A DNA stretch of 46,171 nt from IMG/VR virus record IMGVR_UViG_3300033064_004238, positions 1 to 46,171 of that record. One strand, 5' to 3'. The position numbers and the translations under genes are program-made. This DNA comes from a virus. Positions 22,936 to 34,300 of this stretch are shown here, one piece after another (position 1 is the first letter of the stretch; each line of letters opens with the position of its first letter). Under the pieces are notes generated by a model that saw only the letters and a list, made by a program, of their open reading frames with translations, did no database searches and was not told where the DNA came from.

Positions 22936-25900
22936 ACTCCAAATTCGTCAACGGTATCATAAGCAGTCCAACGATTAAAGGTATACCATAAGGGTACAGC
23001 ATCACCAATTTGTTTTTGTAGCTTATACTCTCCTTTTCTAGAACCTCTTTGATATACAACATCTTTTTCAGGAACTAGACCCATACCAAATCCAGCTAAC
23101 TGAATCGTACCCTCAATAACTTCTCCATATTCTTTTAAAGATCTTGAAGATGCTACAGGACTAGTTAACAAACGAACATATTCCCTAGGGTTAATGAACG
23201 TAGTTAATTCAGCTTGTTGTTTACTTGCTTGATACTTCATAGCATTTAAAAATCTTTTAGTCAAGATATCGTCATCATCTAAATCCTTAACCATAGCATC
23301 GATAATTGAGTACATTGCTAATGAAGCCATATAGAATCCAAATTCTGCAAGTATTTTATACATGTTTGCTATCTGTGCTTCAGAATAGGTTTCCTTAGCT
23401 TCATTAAAAGCTCTTACAATATTACCTTTTTCCTTAGCAACATGGCCCAAAAAAGACCATAATGTTCTATATCTACCTTCAATAAACCCAAGAGTTTCAC
23501 TTTCATACCCTGCACGAAATCTAGCTTGAAATGCCGGAACAACCCATTTGTGAAACTGCATTACAAGTTTACCGTACCAATACTGCTGAAAAACAGTACG
23601 TTCATTATAACTATAGTTACCATGAATGTAGCGGTTAATATCATAGATTCTAAGAATTATAAATGACTTCTCATCTTCTGTAAGATTAAAGCCGTCCTTT
23701 ATTGAAAGTTTTCCTGTTTGTTCATTAAAGTCCATAGCATCATAAAGACTCATCTCTTCACCTTTATCATTCTTAACCATAGTACTCATAAGAACTGAAA
23801 TACCCGTTTTAGATTGGACCATGTATTCACCACCTTCTTGTAGTAAATATGCCCAATCATAAATACTTGAATCTGGTCTACCCTCACCAGACTGAAATCT
23901 TCTTACCATTCTAAACTCATTTACTAAAGCTTCATACTTACTTCTAGGCCTCTTATCGCTATAATGCTTACCATCTTTAGAACCTATCCCTTCTAAAAAT
24001 CCTGTAATAGCTCCAGCAAATTCTTTATTTGCTCTAAGACTTGCTTTTCTACCATAAAACTGAGCACCCGCTGTTTCAATAGCGTTGTTAATAGTACCCA
24101 TGATAGCGTTGTTAATGTTACCAAAAATGTTAAAACCTACATAGGTAAGAGATGTTGCCTTAAGAATCTTATCTGTAGCTTTATCCATAACAGATTTTTC
24201 ATGACCTTTATCATCATAAAAAATCATTTCCATCCATTTACTAAGTCTTTTCTCAGTAAAGCTTTGTCCTTTTTCCGTCCAGTTTACAGATTCAGAACCT
24301 TTTAAAATTCTTGATACTTCACTACCTGAAGGAATATACTTTCTATCAGCAATTACACGACCAATAGCATTAATTGTATCCTCTACGGCTTCCATTTGAT
24401 AGTAGTTTTCTACCATATCTGTAAAAAGCGATAGGTTTTTTACAAGATCAAATTCTAGTTTATCAGCAGTAAGTCTTGATTGTTCAGCTTTAAGAATAGA
24501 ACTAAACTTCCCTTTTTCTCTGTTATAAGTAGCAAGAGAAATCTTTTTATCAGCAAAGTTTTGCGCAAGCTCTTTAAGCTTTTCTTCTAAACTTTCAATC
24601 TTTTTTTGGTTCTGCAAATCAGAAATAAAGAAAATAGGAGGACTGCTGATTAACTGTCCAGCTTCATTTTCTACAGCAGTCTTAGCATAAACCTCTCCTT
24701 CGAGATTTGCGCGATTTTTAAGTCCCCGCATCATCATAGTGCTAATCTCACCTGGACGTTTCATTGCATCTTTAATAAGATTTCTTTCCATTCTACCAAT
24801 CTTACCCATCATTTTTAGATAAGTATCTGTTGGAAGTTTAGATAAGAGTTTATTCTCCATTTGATCTACATAAAAGTCATAGAAGCGTTTACGGGCAAGG
24901 CCAATATTAGAAGTATCAGAAATAAGTTGTTCATACTTGTTATTACGCATATTCTCACCTTTTTCACTAATCTCTCTAATCTCTACGTATTGACGATTAA
25001 TAAAATCTCCAGTAGATTTATAAGTCTCACCAGTAAATATGCCGTTTTTAAATACCTTTTTAGTATAAGGAACATTTAAATCGTAGTATTTAGACTTGTA
25101 GATAGCATATTCAGCATCCGAAAAACCTGGTTTTTTAACCCAAGAATATCCATCCCATACTTCATACTTATTACGCTCAGCTTTAAAAGCATCGGTGTAT
25201 TTAAAGTATTCACCATCAACCGGTGTTCGACCTACAGTCCTTTCTGGTTTTTTAAAGTCATCAAAAGATTGTCTTTTTTTATAGATCTCAATATTTTCTT
25301 TAGCTAACTCTGGAGAAAGATTACTATTTGCAACTTGATGATATTTTAAAAGCTCACCATCTGTACCACTAGCATTTTTCTTTACTTCATAATACAGCTT
25401 AAAAAACTGAGGACCAATATTTCTAACATATCTACCGTTATACTTACCATCCTCATCAATATCAAGCATAAACCCGTAAAGCTGTTCAGCGGTTGTAATA
25501 TCAACACCCGCAGCCTTTGATGCCTCCACAAGAATATTACCCTCTTCCCTGATGGCTTCTTGTACAGCGGTAACTATATTATTTCTTTTTTCTAATTGCT
25601 CAAAGTATAAAATCTTTATAAGGGGTAGCAATCTATCTTGTATAAGCTCTACTTCCTCAACTCCTTTAGAAGTTTCTACTTTTACCGTCATTCCCGGTTT
25701 TACAGAAGCAGCAGTACTACCAATATCATCAAGAAAATAAGCACCTTGGCCAATATCTTTAACAACTGTAAGCATTGACTCAATAGCTTTATCAAGCTCA
25801 GTTTCATCTGCATACAAATTTGCCATTTTAGTTTTAGTCTTAACAAGATTTTTTACATAATCTCTTGCTCTAATCTGAGCTATTTCACCTGCAGAATTAA

Positions 25901-28334
25901 GAAGACTAATAATGTCAGCATGAAAGTTTCTTAACTCTTTATTCTCAATACGCAAAAGATCCGCAGCATCTTTAAAACCCTCATATGTTTTAAAACTAGC
26001 ATTGTAAAAATTTAAAAAAGTAGGAAAGCTGTAAGAATTTAAATTCTTAGGGTTATTTGCAAAGTCTATAAAGTATTCAATGTCCTCTCTAGTAAACTTT
26101 AGAATTTCATAAAACGCTCTATTAAGTTCTCCTTTACTAAGATTATTGTCAACAGTAACTAGAAGTCCTGTTAATTTGTGAAGAAGTACCTTTCTTGTGC
26201 CAGAAGTTTTTGCTGAACTTACAAGCTGTCGTAGTGTCTCAGATCTAGTCTGGAGCTTACCACGTATAGACATAACAAACTCAAAAATTCTATCTTTCTC
26301 TTGTTCTGTAAATGTTTCTCCCTGTGTAGCTTTTTTATCTTCTACATTTTCAGGATTTGCAACTCCTTTTAAAAACTCTGCATCTCTTACAGGATTAGTT
26401 TTTTCTTCAACAGTTTTACCTGTATATGTTTCGGCGCCAAGAAGTTTATTAATGTCAGTCTTGTTATCAGATGCAAAGTGTAAAATTGTATCAAAGTTGG
26501 GCTTACCGTCCTTTTTTACAATACCAATTACAGATGTTTGGTCTTGGTTGTATTCAACTTGAAGAGCAAGTACACCAAGATTTCTTACAGTAACACCCAT
26601 TTCTTCAGCCATTCTAGCATATGCTGCAATCTGAATACTGTGTTGTCTACGAGTAGACATTTTTTCTCCAAAAAATACAGAATCTTCTGACTTTATAGGA
26701 TAGGCAAAATCATAAAAACTAGTTAAAAAATCATTCTTACTAGTTTTTAAGTCAAGAATACTAATGGACCCGTCAGTGTGAATGACCACAATGTCTGCAG
26801 AACCTGCACGACCTGATGCAGGATGAGAGAAAATAACTTGTGGCAAAAGAATACTACCATCACCCCTTAAATTATCTACTTGCTCTTTAAAAATATCATA
26901 AGCTTCACGAGCGACCTCAAGATTTAAACCCTCAAGATTACCCTGAATTTCATCAAATGATTTATTAAAAGCAATACTTTCAAGAATAAAATCAAACTTA
27001 TTACCAAAGAATAAAAATGCAGCTTTTTGTTCAGCTATCTCTGCAGGCATTATACCCTTAATTCCTTCTGTAACGCTTAAGTATTCTTCTCCAGTATTAA
27101 CATCAACATAAATATGATTCTTTGTCTTACTATCAATTAGTTGTACATCTCTTGAGTCTTTAAAAGCAATCATATCTGCAACCATTCGCTGAGCCTCTGT
27201 TGCAGATTTGAATAATCTAGAAGCCTCTTCTTTTCGGTCTTCAGAAAGTGAATATCTAATTTTTTCACTAATGTTAGGATCAAAGGAAATGGTTACATCA
27301 CTAAGCCCTAAAATTTTAGCAATACTACTAAGATTATTAGCTTGAGTTAATTCGGCAGGTGTAATATCTATAGTGTCTCCACCTTGCTTCATAAGATTAT
27401 AGATCTTTCTAAACAGGTCTGCAATCCACTCTTTTAATTCTTCAAACGAATCTTTAAAACTTCTACTAACACCACCCTGCAGTTCAAATTGATTTGCCAT
27501 ATGTTTAGACAAAGATTGTGTAACCAATTCTGTGTCTACATCTTCTTTAGGGTATGCCGATATGATTCTTTGTTTAAGACCTGGAAAGTTTTTAGTAGCT
27601 TCTGCAAGAAGTTTTGTATACAAACCCTCGTTGTCTTTTTTAAGCGCATCAATAAAAGGGTGTAATACCTCTTCAATTGCAATATCGTTATTAACTCTAC
27701 CGGCAATTAGATACGCAGTACCCTTGTAGTAAAAACTTCTAATTTTTTCAAAGTTTGGCTTTACTGTAGGATCTTCCTTAATGTTATCAATAATATCCTT
27801 AGCTTGCTGCTCACTTACCACTTCAATTTTTACAGATGGAATAACACTATTAAGCTGAGCTATAATGTTCATTAGGTTTGTAGAACCCGGCTTAGATTGA
27901 AGCTCTGTAGGTAAATTGGCTGTATTAACAATCATTCTATATTTACTTCCTACAAAACTTACAGCATTTGATAAACCGTTGAGAGCAAGAAAATGATTTG
28001 CTCTTTTAAGATTTTGACTAATAAGTGTTTCATCAGCTACTCTTTGATCAGCTGCAGTACGCTTAATATAGTATTGTTCTTTTACAGGTCCAGCAATTAC
28101 ACCAAGCTTTTTAAGATTACCAATAACTATATCTTTAATATCTTCTTTAGCGGCTTTTGCTTTTACTCTAGAATCTTTAGCAATTATAGACGCTTCAATT
28201 AAAGTAGGATAGGAGCTATCACTTTTTACCCTTTTTTGGTGTAGGTTAATAATATGTGTAACAAAGACCGGGTCGTTGTATACACCTAATAACTGCTTGT
28301 ATGCAGGAAGACTTTTATTAATGCAGGATGCCAT
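22926..28334 (-). CDS. giant virion protein with degenerate zincin and PD-(D/E)XK nuclease domain (1802 aa)
   Basis: 1802 residues. Near 221-225 is EEVLH, a zincin-like helix in which the first His of HExxH is Glu, followed by helices laid out like those after the HEAFH site of the neighbouring 4722-aa protein. At 480-600 is a RecB-like nuclease: GRAGSADIVV (D514), ILDLKTSK (D528, K530) and HSIQIAAYARM (QxxxY-type). The long remainder is helical and lysine-rich; near the C-terminus are hydrophobic stretches (YVGFNIFGNINNAIMG; ASLAMYSIIDAM). In crAss-like phages, large proteins beside the virion RNA polymerase are packaged and ejected. A role in early takeover or DNA processing is inferred. 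Confidence 0.8.
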   Translation of the reverse strand: MASCINKSLPAYKQLLGVYNDPVFVTHIINLHQKRVKSDSSYPTLIEASIIAKDSRVKAKAAKEDIKDIVIGNLKKLGVIAGPVKEQYYIKRTAADQRVADETLISQNLKRANHFLALNGLSNAVSFVGSKYRMIVNTANLPTELQSKPGSTNLMNIIAQLNSVIPSVKIEVVSEQQAKDIIDNIKEDPTVKPNFEKIRSFYYKGTAYLIAGRVNNDIAIEEVLHPFIDALKKDNEGLYTKLLAEATKNFPGLKQRIISAYPKEDVDTELVTQSLSKHMANQFELQGGVSRSFKDSFEELKEWIADLFRKIYNLMKQGGDTIDITPAELTQANNLSSIAKILGLSDVTISFDPNISEKIRYSLSEDRKEEASRLFKSATEAQRMVADMIAFKDSRDVQLIDSKTKNHIYVDVNTGEEYLSVTEGIKGIMPAEIAEQKAAFLFFGNKFDFILESIAFNKSFDEIQGNLEGLNLEVAREAYDIFKEQVDNLRGDGSILLPQVIFSHPASGRAGSADIVVIHTDGSISILDLKTSKNDFLTSFYDFAYPIKSEDSVFFGEKMSTRRQHSIQIAAYARMAEEMGVTVRNLGVLALQVEYNQDQTSVIGIVKKDGKPNFDTILHFASDNKTDINKLLGAETYTGKTVEEKTNPVRDAEFLKGVANPENVEDKKATQGETFTEQEKDRIFEFVMSIRGKLQTRSETLRQLVSSAKTSGTRKVLLHKLTGLLVTVDNNLSKGELNRAFYEILKFTREDIEYFIDFANNPKNLNSYSFPTFLNFYNASFKTYEGFKDAADLLRIENKELRNFHADIISLLNSAGEIAQIRARDYVKNLVKTKTKMANLYADETELDKAIESMLTVVKDIGQGAYFLDDIGSTAASVKPGMTVKVETSKGVEEVELIQDRLLPLIKILYFEQLEKRNNIVTAVQEAIREEGNILVEASKAAGVDITTAEQLYGFMLDIDEDGKYNGRYVRNIGPQFFKLYYEVKKNASGTDGELLKYHQVANSNLSPELAKENIEIYKKRQSFDDFKKPERTVGRTPVDGEYFKYTDAFKAERNKYEVWDGYSWVKKPGFSDAEYAIYKSKYYDLNVPYTKKVFKNGIFTGETYKSTGDFINRQYVEIREISEKGENMRNNKYEQLISDTSNIGLARKRFYDFYVDQMENKLLSKLPTDTYLKMMGKIGRMERNLIKDAMKRPGEISTMMMRGLKNRANLEGEVYAKTAVENEAGQLISSPPIFFISDLQNQKKIESLEEKLKELAQNFADKKISLATYNREKGKFSSILKAEQSRLTADKLEFDLVKNLSLFTDMVENYYQMEAVEDTINAIGRVIADRKYIPSGSEVSRILKGSESVNWTEKGQSFTEKRLSKWMEMIFYDDKGHEKSVMDKATDKILKATSLTYVGFNIFGNINNAIMGTINNAIETAGAQFYGRKASLRANKEFAGAITGFLEGIGSKDGKHYSDKRPRSKYEALVNEFRMVRRFQSGEGRPDSSIYDWAYLLQEGGEYMVQSKTGISVLMSTMVKNDKGEEMSLYDAMDFNEQTGKLSIKDGFNLTEDEKSFIILRIYDINRYIHGNYSYNERTVFQQYWYGKLVMQFHKWVVPAFQARFRAGYESETLGFIEGRYRTLWSFLGHVAKEKGNIVRAFNEAKETYSEAQIANMYKILAEFGFYMASLAMYSIIDAMVKDLDDDDILTKRFLNAMKYQASKQQAELTTFINPREYVRLLTSPVASSRSLKEYGEVIEGTIQLAGFGMGLVPEKDVVYQRGSRKGEYKLQKQIGDAVPLWYTFNRWTAYDTVDEFGVYR

Positions 28335-28354
28335 ACTATAAGTTACGAATTATT

Positions 28355-31300
28355 TTAGCAAATGTTTCTATCTTGAGCCTCAATAAACTGCTCCACTGTA
28401 ATACCACTAGACTTTGCAGCATATTGATAGTCTTGAATTAAAAATTCTAATCCCGTAAAGTTATTATCTTGTACTTCTTTAGATAAAGAGTTAAACCATT
28501 TAGCAAGCTTTTCAACAGGTCCGGCAGTAATTGCAAGCTTAGAGTTTGCCAGCTCTACCACCGGTGTTTCCGATGACATCTGAGCTAAGGTAGAACCTTT
28601 TGTACTCGGTAGCTCTTCTACTGAATCCTGAGATAATTCTTTAGGTTGCATACCAAGAACTTCTACCGGACGTAGACCATCATATTTAGTAAGTCCTTCG
28701 CCAGTTTCTATATCTGTGTATACAAACTTTTTAAGAGCTTTGTCAAATTTTGATTCAATTCCATAATTGTCAAGAAGAAGATCATTTGGTTGACCAAGCT
28801 TTTTAGGCATATCAGATGTAATTTGAATAGCACTAGCTTGAACAGCAGGTGCACTTTCAGAGTACTGCGGGTTTGTAACCTCTGCTTTTCTAAAAGGGTT
28901 TACTTCAGGCTTAATTGGAACTGGACCAAACAATGACCAACCTCCAGCAAACTGTGCTTTAGATCCTAAAAATTCAATTTTTTGGTATTCAAAATAATTT
29001 GCAAATACTTTATTAGGAAGATTACCATTCTTATCTACACTAAAAGGTTTAGTGCTTTTATTACCAAAACGTTTAACTGAAATAAGTTTGTACAATGTAT
29101 CACCTACTTTGACAACAGGATAACCAATAGCCACTTTTTTAGTACCAGAAAAAAGAGTTGTTGCCTCTTTTAATTTTTGCAGTTTCTCTTGAATATTATC
29201 CATTTTTACTTCTGAAGACGTTTCAGTCTTAAAAACTTCACCTTCATCAGTATAAAAAGGATTACCTTTTTCATCATAAAGAAGTTCTCCACCAATTGTA
29301 AGCATGACATTGTCTTTTGGCCAAATGTCTACAATAAGTTTAGTGGGTGTAACCTTTACAAAATCAAGCTTTGTAAACGGTGAACTTTCAGGAGATTTAG
29401 GAATATAAAAAGAATTTTTTGCTGAAGTAAGATAGTTAAAGGTAAAATCAGAAAGTAGAGTTTCAACATTTTCCCCGAAGAATTCTTCTAGTGAAGACTT
29501 TAATTCAGTCTTAGTAGCTTTAGTAAGAGCCTTTGCAGACTCAAAGTATGAACCAATAAGAATCGGAGGAACAATATTTAAAAAGCTACCAGACTTAAAC
29601 TGTAGACCATCCTTAACAATCAAGTATGCAAGAAGCTTATCAAAGTGTTTTCTTGCTTTCATATCAGAAGCAAGTTCAAGAATAGAGTACTGAAGCTTAA
29701 GCTTTTGATCTTCGTTTATTTTAGTCCAGCTGTTAGACTCAATCAAATCAAGAAGAGTTCTATTCTTTTCACCGTCATAAGGTGAAGCAATTAGGTAATT
29801 ATTAATAAAATAGTTTTTCGGATATCTCTCTCTTAACGTTACAAGAGAATGAATAGCAGACTCTGCTGAGTTTCCATCAGCATAAATAGTTGAATTACTA
29901 AGAGCTGCACGAAGTGTTGGGCTCATTTTACCATGCTTAAGAAAACCTTTGATGGTAAGATAACTAAGAATAGACTTTTCAAGCTCCTCCTTAAAGATAT
30001 TTCTACGTTGAGTATTTTGAATATTAACAGAATTCATAACCATGTTAGACATTAAGATAAACACGGGAGACTTACTAATAAGAACACTTGGCAAAAGATT
30101 CCGAATATCCTTATAAATATTAAGAACTGCTGTATACATCTCAGAAGACTTTACATACGCGTCAAAGTCATAAGGGCTATTTTCAGAAGTTAAAAGATCA
30201 ATGCTATATTGAATATCATTAAAAGACGCCATGTCTGGTGCAAATCCTTTAACAAGCTTTACAACTTTAGCAATTGCACCAAAGTATCTAGTCATTTCAA
30301 GCTGATCAGCAAGTGCTTCCAAAACGGCAATGTTCAAACTAGGACTTTGCCCACTATTTGCAATAGCTTCTTCAAGATCTTTAGTTGTAAACTCCTTAAC
30401 AACTTGTTCACCCTCAGCCAGTTTCGTAGACTCTCGGGCTATAAGATTTTGAAGAATAACTTTTGGTGGCTTAGAGGTTCCGCTAAATAAATTTTTATTA
30501 TTAGCAATTTCCTTATAGTACTCTTTAACTTTAGGCTGGTTGACAAATAGAATAGAATCTTTAAGAGGTACACCAAGTGCTACCAGATGACTAACAACAC
30601 CTAACGCTTCAATGCTAAGACCAAGTCTTTCGGCCATTCTTTCTTTAGCATTATCCACCATTGCCGTAATAAGAGTAGAAAGAACAAAGCCCTTACGCAC
30701 ATTATCGGTATTAAAGCGATCAACATAAGAGTAATAACTTTTTCCGTTAATCATAAAACCCTTAAACTTTTCTGTAAAATAATTCTGACCACCTTTTGCA
30801 AGGAATGACCATTGAAGAAGTGCGTTTACGGTAGGACCGATACCTACAGAACCCTCTTTGTTACCTTTACGAGCTTTAAACTTACCAAGAGCACCAGATG
30901 TATTATAGTTCTTTTCATCAAAGAGTAGCTCTGCAACTTCAGGACTGAACGCAGCAACTGAATTTCTAAGATCTTTAAGAACATCTTGAAGAGGTAAAAT
31001 ATCTGCAGGTTGATATGCAGGAGGTAAATCACCACTAGTTGTCTCTGGGTTATAAAGAAGATGTGACTTAGCATCAAGAATCATGTTGTTAAGAGCACCT
31101 TCGTATTGAGGTACACCCTCAGCATTTTCTTTTTCTAAATAAGCTTCTGCTGTTATAGGAAGATTCATTTTTTTAAGAATAGCTTTAACATCTGCACTTA
31201 AGATACCTGTAGCATTAAATGTTTCTATTTCAACAGACAGCGCTTCTTTAGAAGGATTAAGTGTAGAGTAAACAGATTTAAAGCTGCTATTTTCTCTAAG

Positions 31301-34300
31301 AGTAAAGTTTATAAAATCTTTAAACTTACCCTTAGATGTTTCTGCTTTACCATACTCTCTAACTTCAATTTTACCTGTAAACGTTTTATCAATATACCAC
31401 TGCTTAATGGAAGCATACAATTTGTCAATATCAAAGTCAGCACTGGAAATTTCAATAAGTTCTCTAGGAGAAACAATTACAGATCCAAATTCTGCAGGTA
31501 AAAAATCTACAACCTTAATAAACATTGCAGAGTGCTTATCCTGAGTAGGAATACGTATACCAAGCATTTCAGCAATAGCTGCTGGAATTTCACCATCTTC
31601 AAAAAGACCAGCGATCTCTCTAAAGTGTGCTGGAAGTAAAACCTCTGCATACTTTCTACCAGTAGGCTTACCATCTTTTCCGTACTCTGTTACATTAAAA
31701 CGAAGTCTATCACGTACAAGATCACCTTCTTTTGAACCCTTTACAGAATTAATGTTGTAGTCTTCCTCAGAAACATTTCTTGCAGATAGAGCAAGCTCAT
31801 TAAGATTAGCATTTTTCTTAAGTCTAGATCTTCTTACAACTCTACCAGTACCTCCAATTACTTCTCTTACTACCCCAATATTCCAATCCGATAGAAGTGT
31901 CAAGGTATGACCGGGAACCTTTTCTTGAAGAACACCCTTGCTCAAGTATGAAAGCATCATCTCAACAAATACATCTTGAACAATAGGATTGTTATGATCG
32001 TATTTAGGATTGTTATTTTCATCTAGTTCAAAGTACTCTGCTTGTGATCCACGACCACTAGCTATAAGGGTTTCTTGAGCATACTTGTACAGTTCTGAAA
32101 GAGTTACGTTTACAGTTTTAGAAGAACTATTTCCGTATTGATCAGGCTTACCTGTATCAAAAATCTTATTACGTTTCTCTGTGTACTTTAAACCATATCT
32201 TTTACCAGACAAGGCTTCATACATATCAGAAATTTCACCAAGAGATGTGGATTTACCGTTAAGTACAACTTTAACGCTTCTATCAATGTCAAGATTAATA
32301 ATTTGCTTGTTTTGAGAAGGATCCGTAATTCTCATTTTGTTTGAAGGATTCTTCTGTTGCAAGAACATAAGACGCATATCAAGCTTAGATGCTACTGCTG
32401 TCTTTTCAGCAATTGCTTCTACAAGAGATGCCGCATCATTATAGGTATTCTGCTTTGAAAGTTTAGATGCAGATTCTGGAATAAGTGCGGATAATGTTTC
32501 AGTATTGTCCTGCTCATATTTTTCAAGAGCTTCTCTAATATTATGAAGTTCTTCATAACCTGCAAGAGGTGCCCAGTTACCAGAAGAATTTTTTACAGAA
32601 GTAAGTTCTTTAGTGAGTACAAAAGCAGAAGTCTTTACATATTTACCGTCACCGATAGGTTTGTAATAAACAACTTTAATTGAATTAAGCATTGTCCCTC
32701 TTTGAATCATACCCTTACTACCAAAGATCTCATCTTGAGTCAAGGGAACACCCTGGTCAATTTTATCTAAAACTTTAGCAAAGTTTGTATCAAGCTCACC
32801 AAAACCGAACTTCAAGTGACGAAAAGACTTAGGTGTAATCCACATCTGAGCATCTGCTTGCTCCTTAGTCTGTGGAGTTCCTTTAAGTGCTGACATGTAC
32901 TTAGCTACAAACAACGGATCTTTAATAGTAAACAAAGACATTTCTTTAGTTGCGTGGTTAATACCAAGTTTTGGATCAGTAGCTTCTGTATAAGCCGAGT
33001 AACCACCAGCACCCTCACCTTTGTTTCTTTTTACTTCGTCAATAGCATCTTTAACGTTTCTTACTGAATCACCTTTAGTAAGTTGATTCCAGGCAAACGA
33101 ATTCATAAGATCGTTGATATAAAACTGATAAATGTTTTGTTTAAGACTCTTAGCTACAAAACCGCTGTATACACCGTCAGCACCATGACCTTCTCTAAAT
33201 ACAACAGGTAAAAAACTTCCTTGGGGAATGCTTATCCTGGTTGCACCCTGACTAATGGTAGACTTTAATCCACCCTCTTCTACAAGAACCTTGATAAACT
33301 CATCCGCTTCTTTTTTAAGAAGTTCAAATGCTTTCTGAGTAATATTTTTTGCACCCTCAAAACTTGTCAAAGCTTCCTCAAAAGTTATTGTTGAGTTCTT
33401 AGCTTGTTCTTGTAAGTGCTCAATAAAAGCTTCTTCCATGTATGGAGCCATCTTAGAAAACTTAAAACCTCTTTCTTTTCCTATGTGATAATCTTTAATA
33501 AGATTCACACCACGTTCTGCTTCAACATGAGCTCTTTGAATAGAATCAAACTCTCTTTCAATTTCATTACGAATAGCTTGAGCGCCTTTTTTTGTAAGCT
33601 TTCCTTCTGCACCAAAATATTTAGTGATAGGAAGATTTACAATGTTAGATGTACTTGATGCTTCAAGAATAGAGGGAATATGGGTAGATGTTGCAAAAGT
33701 TTCTAAAACACCTGCAACTTCATTAAAGTAAGTCTTCTTATTCAGAGTAGAACCAAGAGCCATCATGGAAGCCAAAAACTCTACAGAGTCCATATCACCA
33801 AATGTTTTACCTCCTTCTTTGTTTACTTCAAGATATTTGTTTTCAAATAACTCTCCCTCTTTACCTACAAGAAATCTCTTAGCAATGCCGTCAATTCTTT
33901 CCAAGCTAAGACCTGAAAGAATAGACATAAACTGAGGATTAGCCAGAAGAAGATTGTTTTCATAGAAAGGATTAGCTGTAAGTTCACCGTTAAGAACAGC
34001 ATTCTTAAGATTCTCTACGGCAATAAGTGCATACGTACTATACTGGTGATTCCAAACAGTTTCACCTTCAGCATTCTTCCAGCTTGTAGAAGAAATAGTT
34101 TCATCAAAGAATACATTTGATGAAGCAATATTCTTTAAACGAGTAAATGAACCCTCTTGAGTTTCATTCTCATCTGTCTTATCTATTACCTGTACAAACA
34201 AATCTACCCCGTCTGTAAGGTTACGCTGAATTTCTGTAAGATCCCTAGCACTAATTGGCTGAATTTCACTAAAACTATTTACAAAAAAAATGTCTTCCGG

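Noticed and set aside
26197-26562. 121-aa frame on the + strand inside the 1802-aa gene
   Set aside because: Antisense shadow; no recognisable protein pattern and the opposite strand is fully coding.
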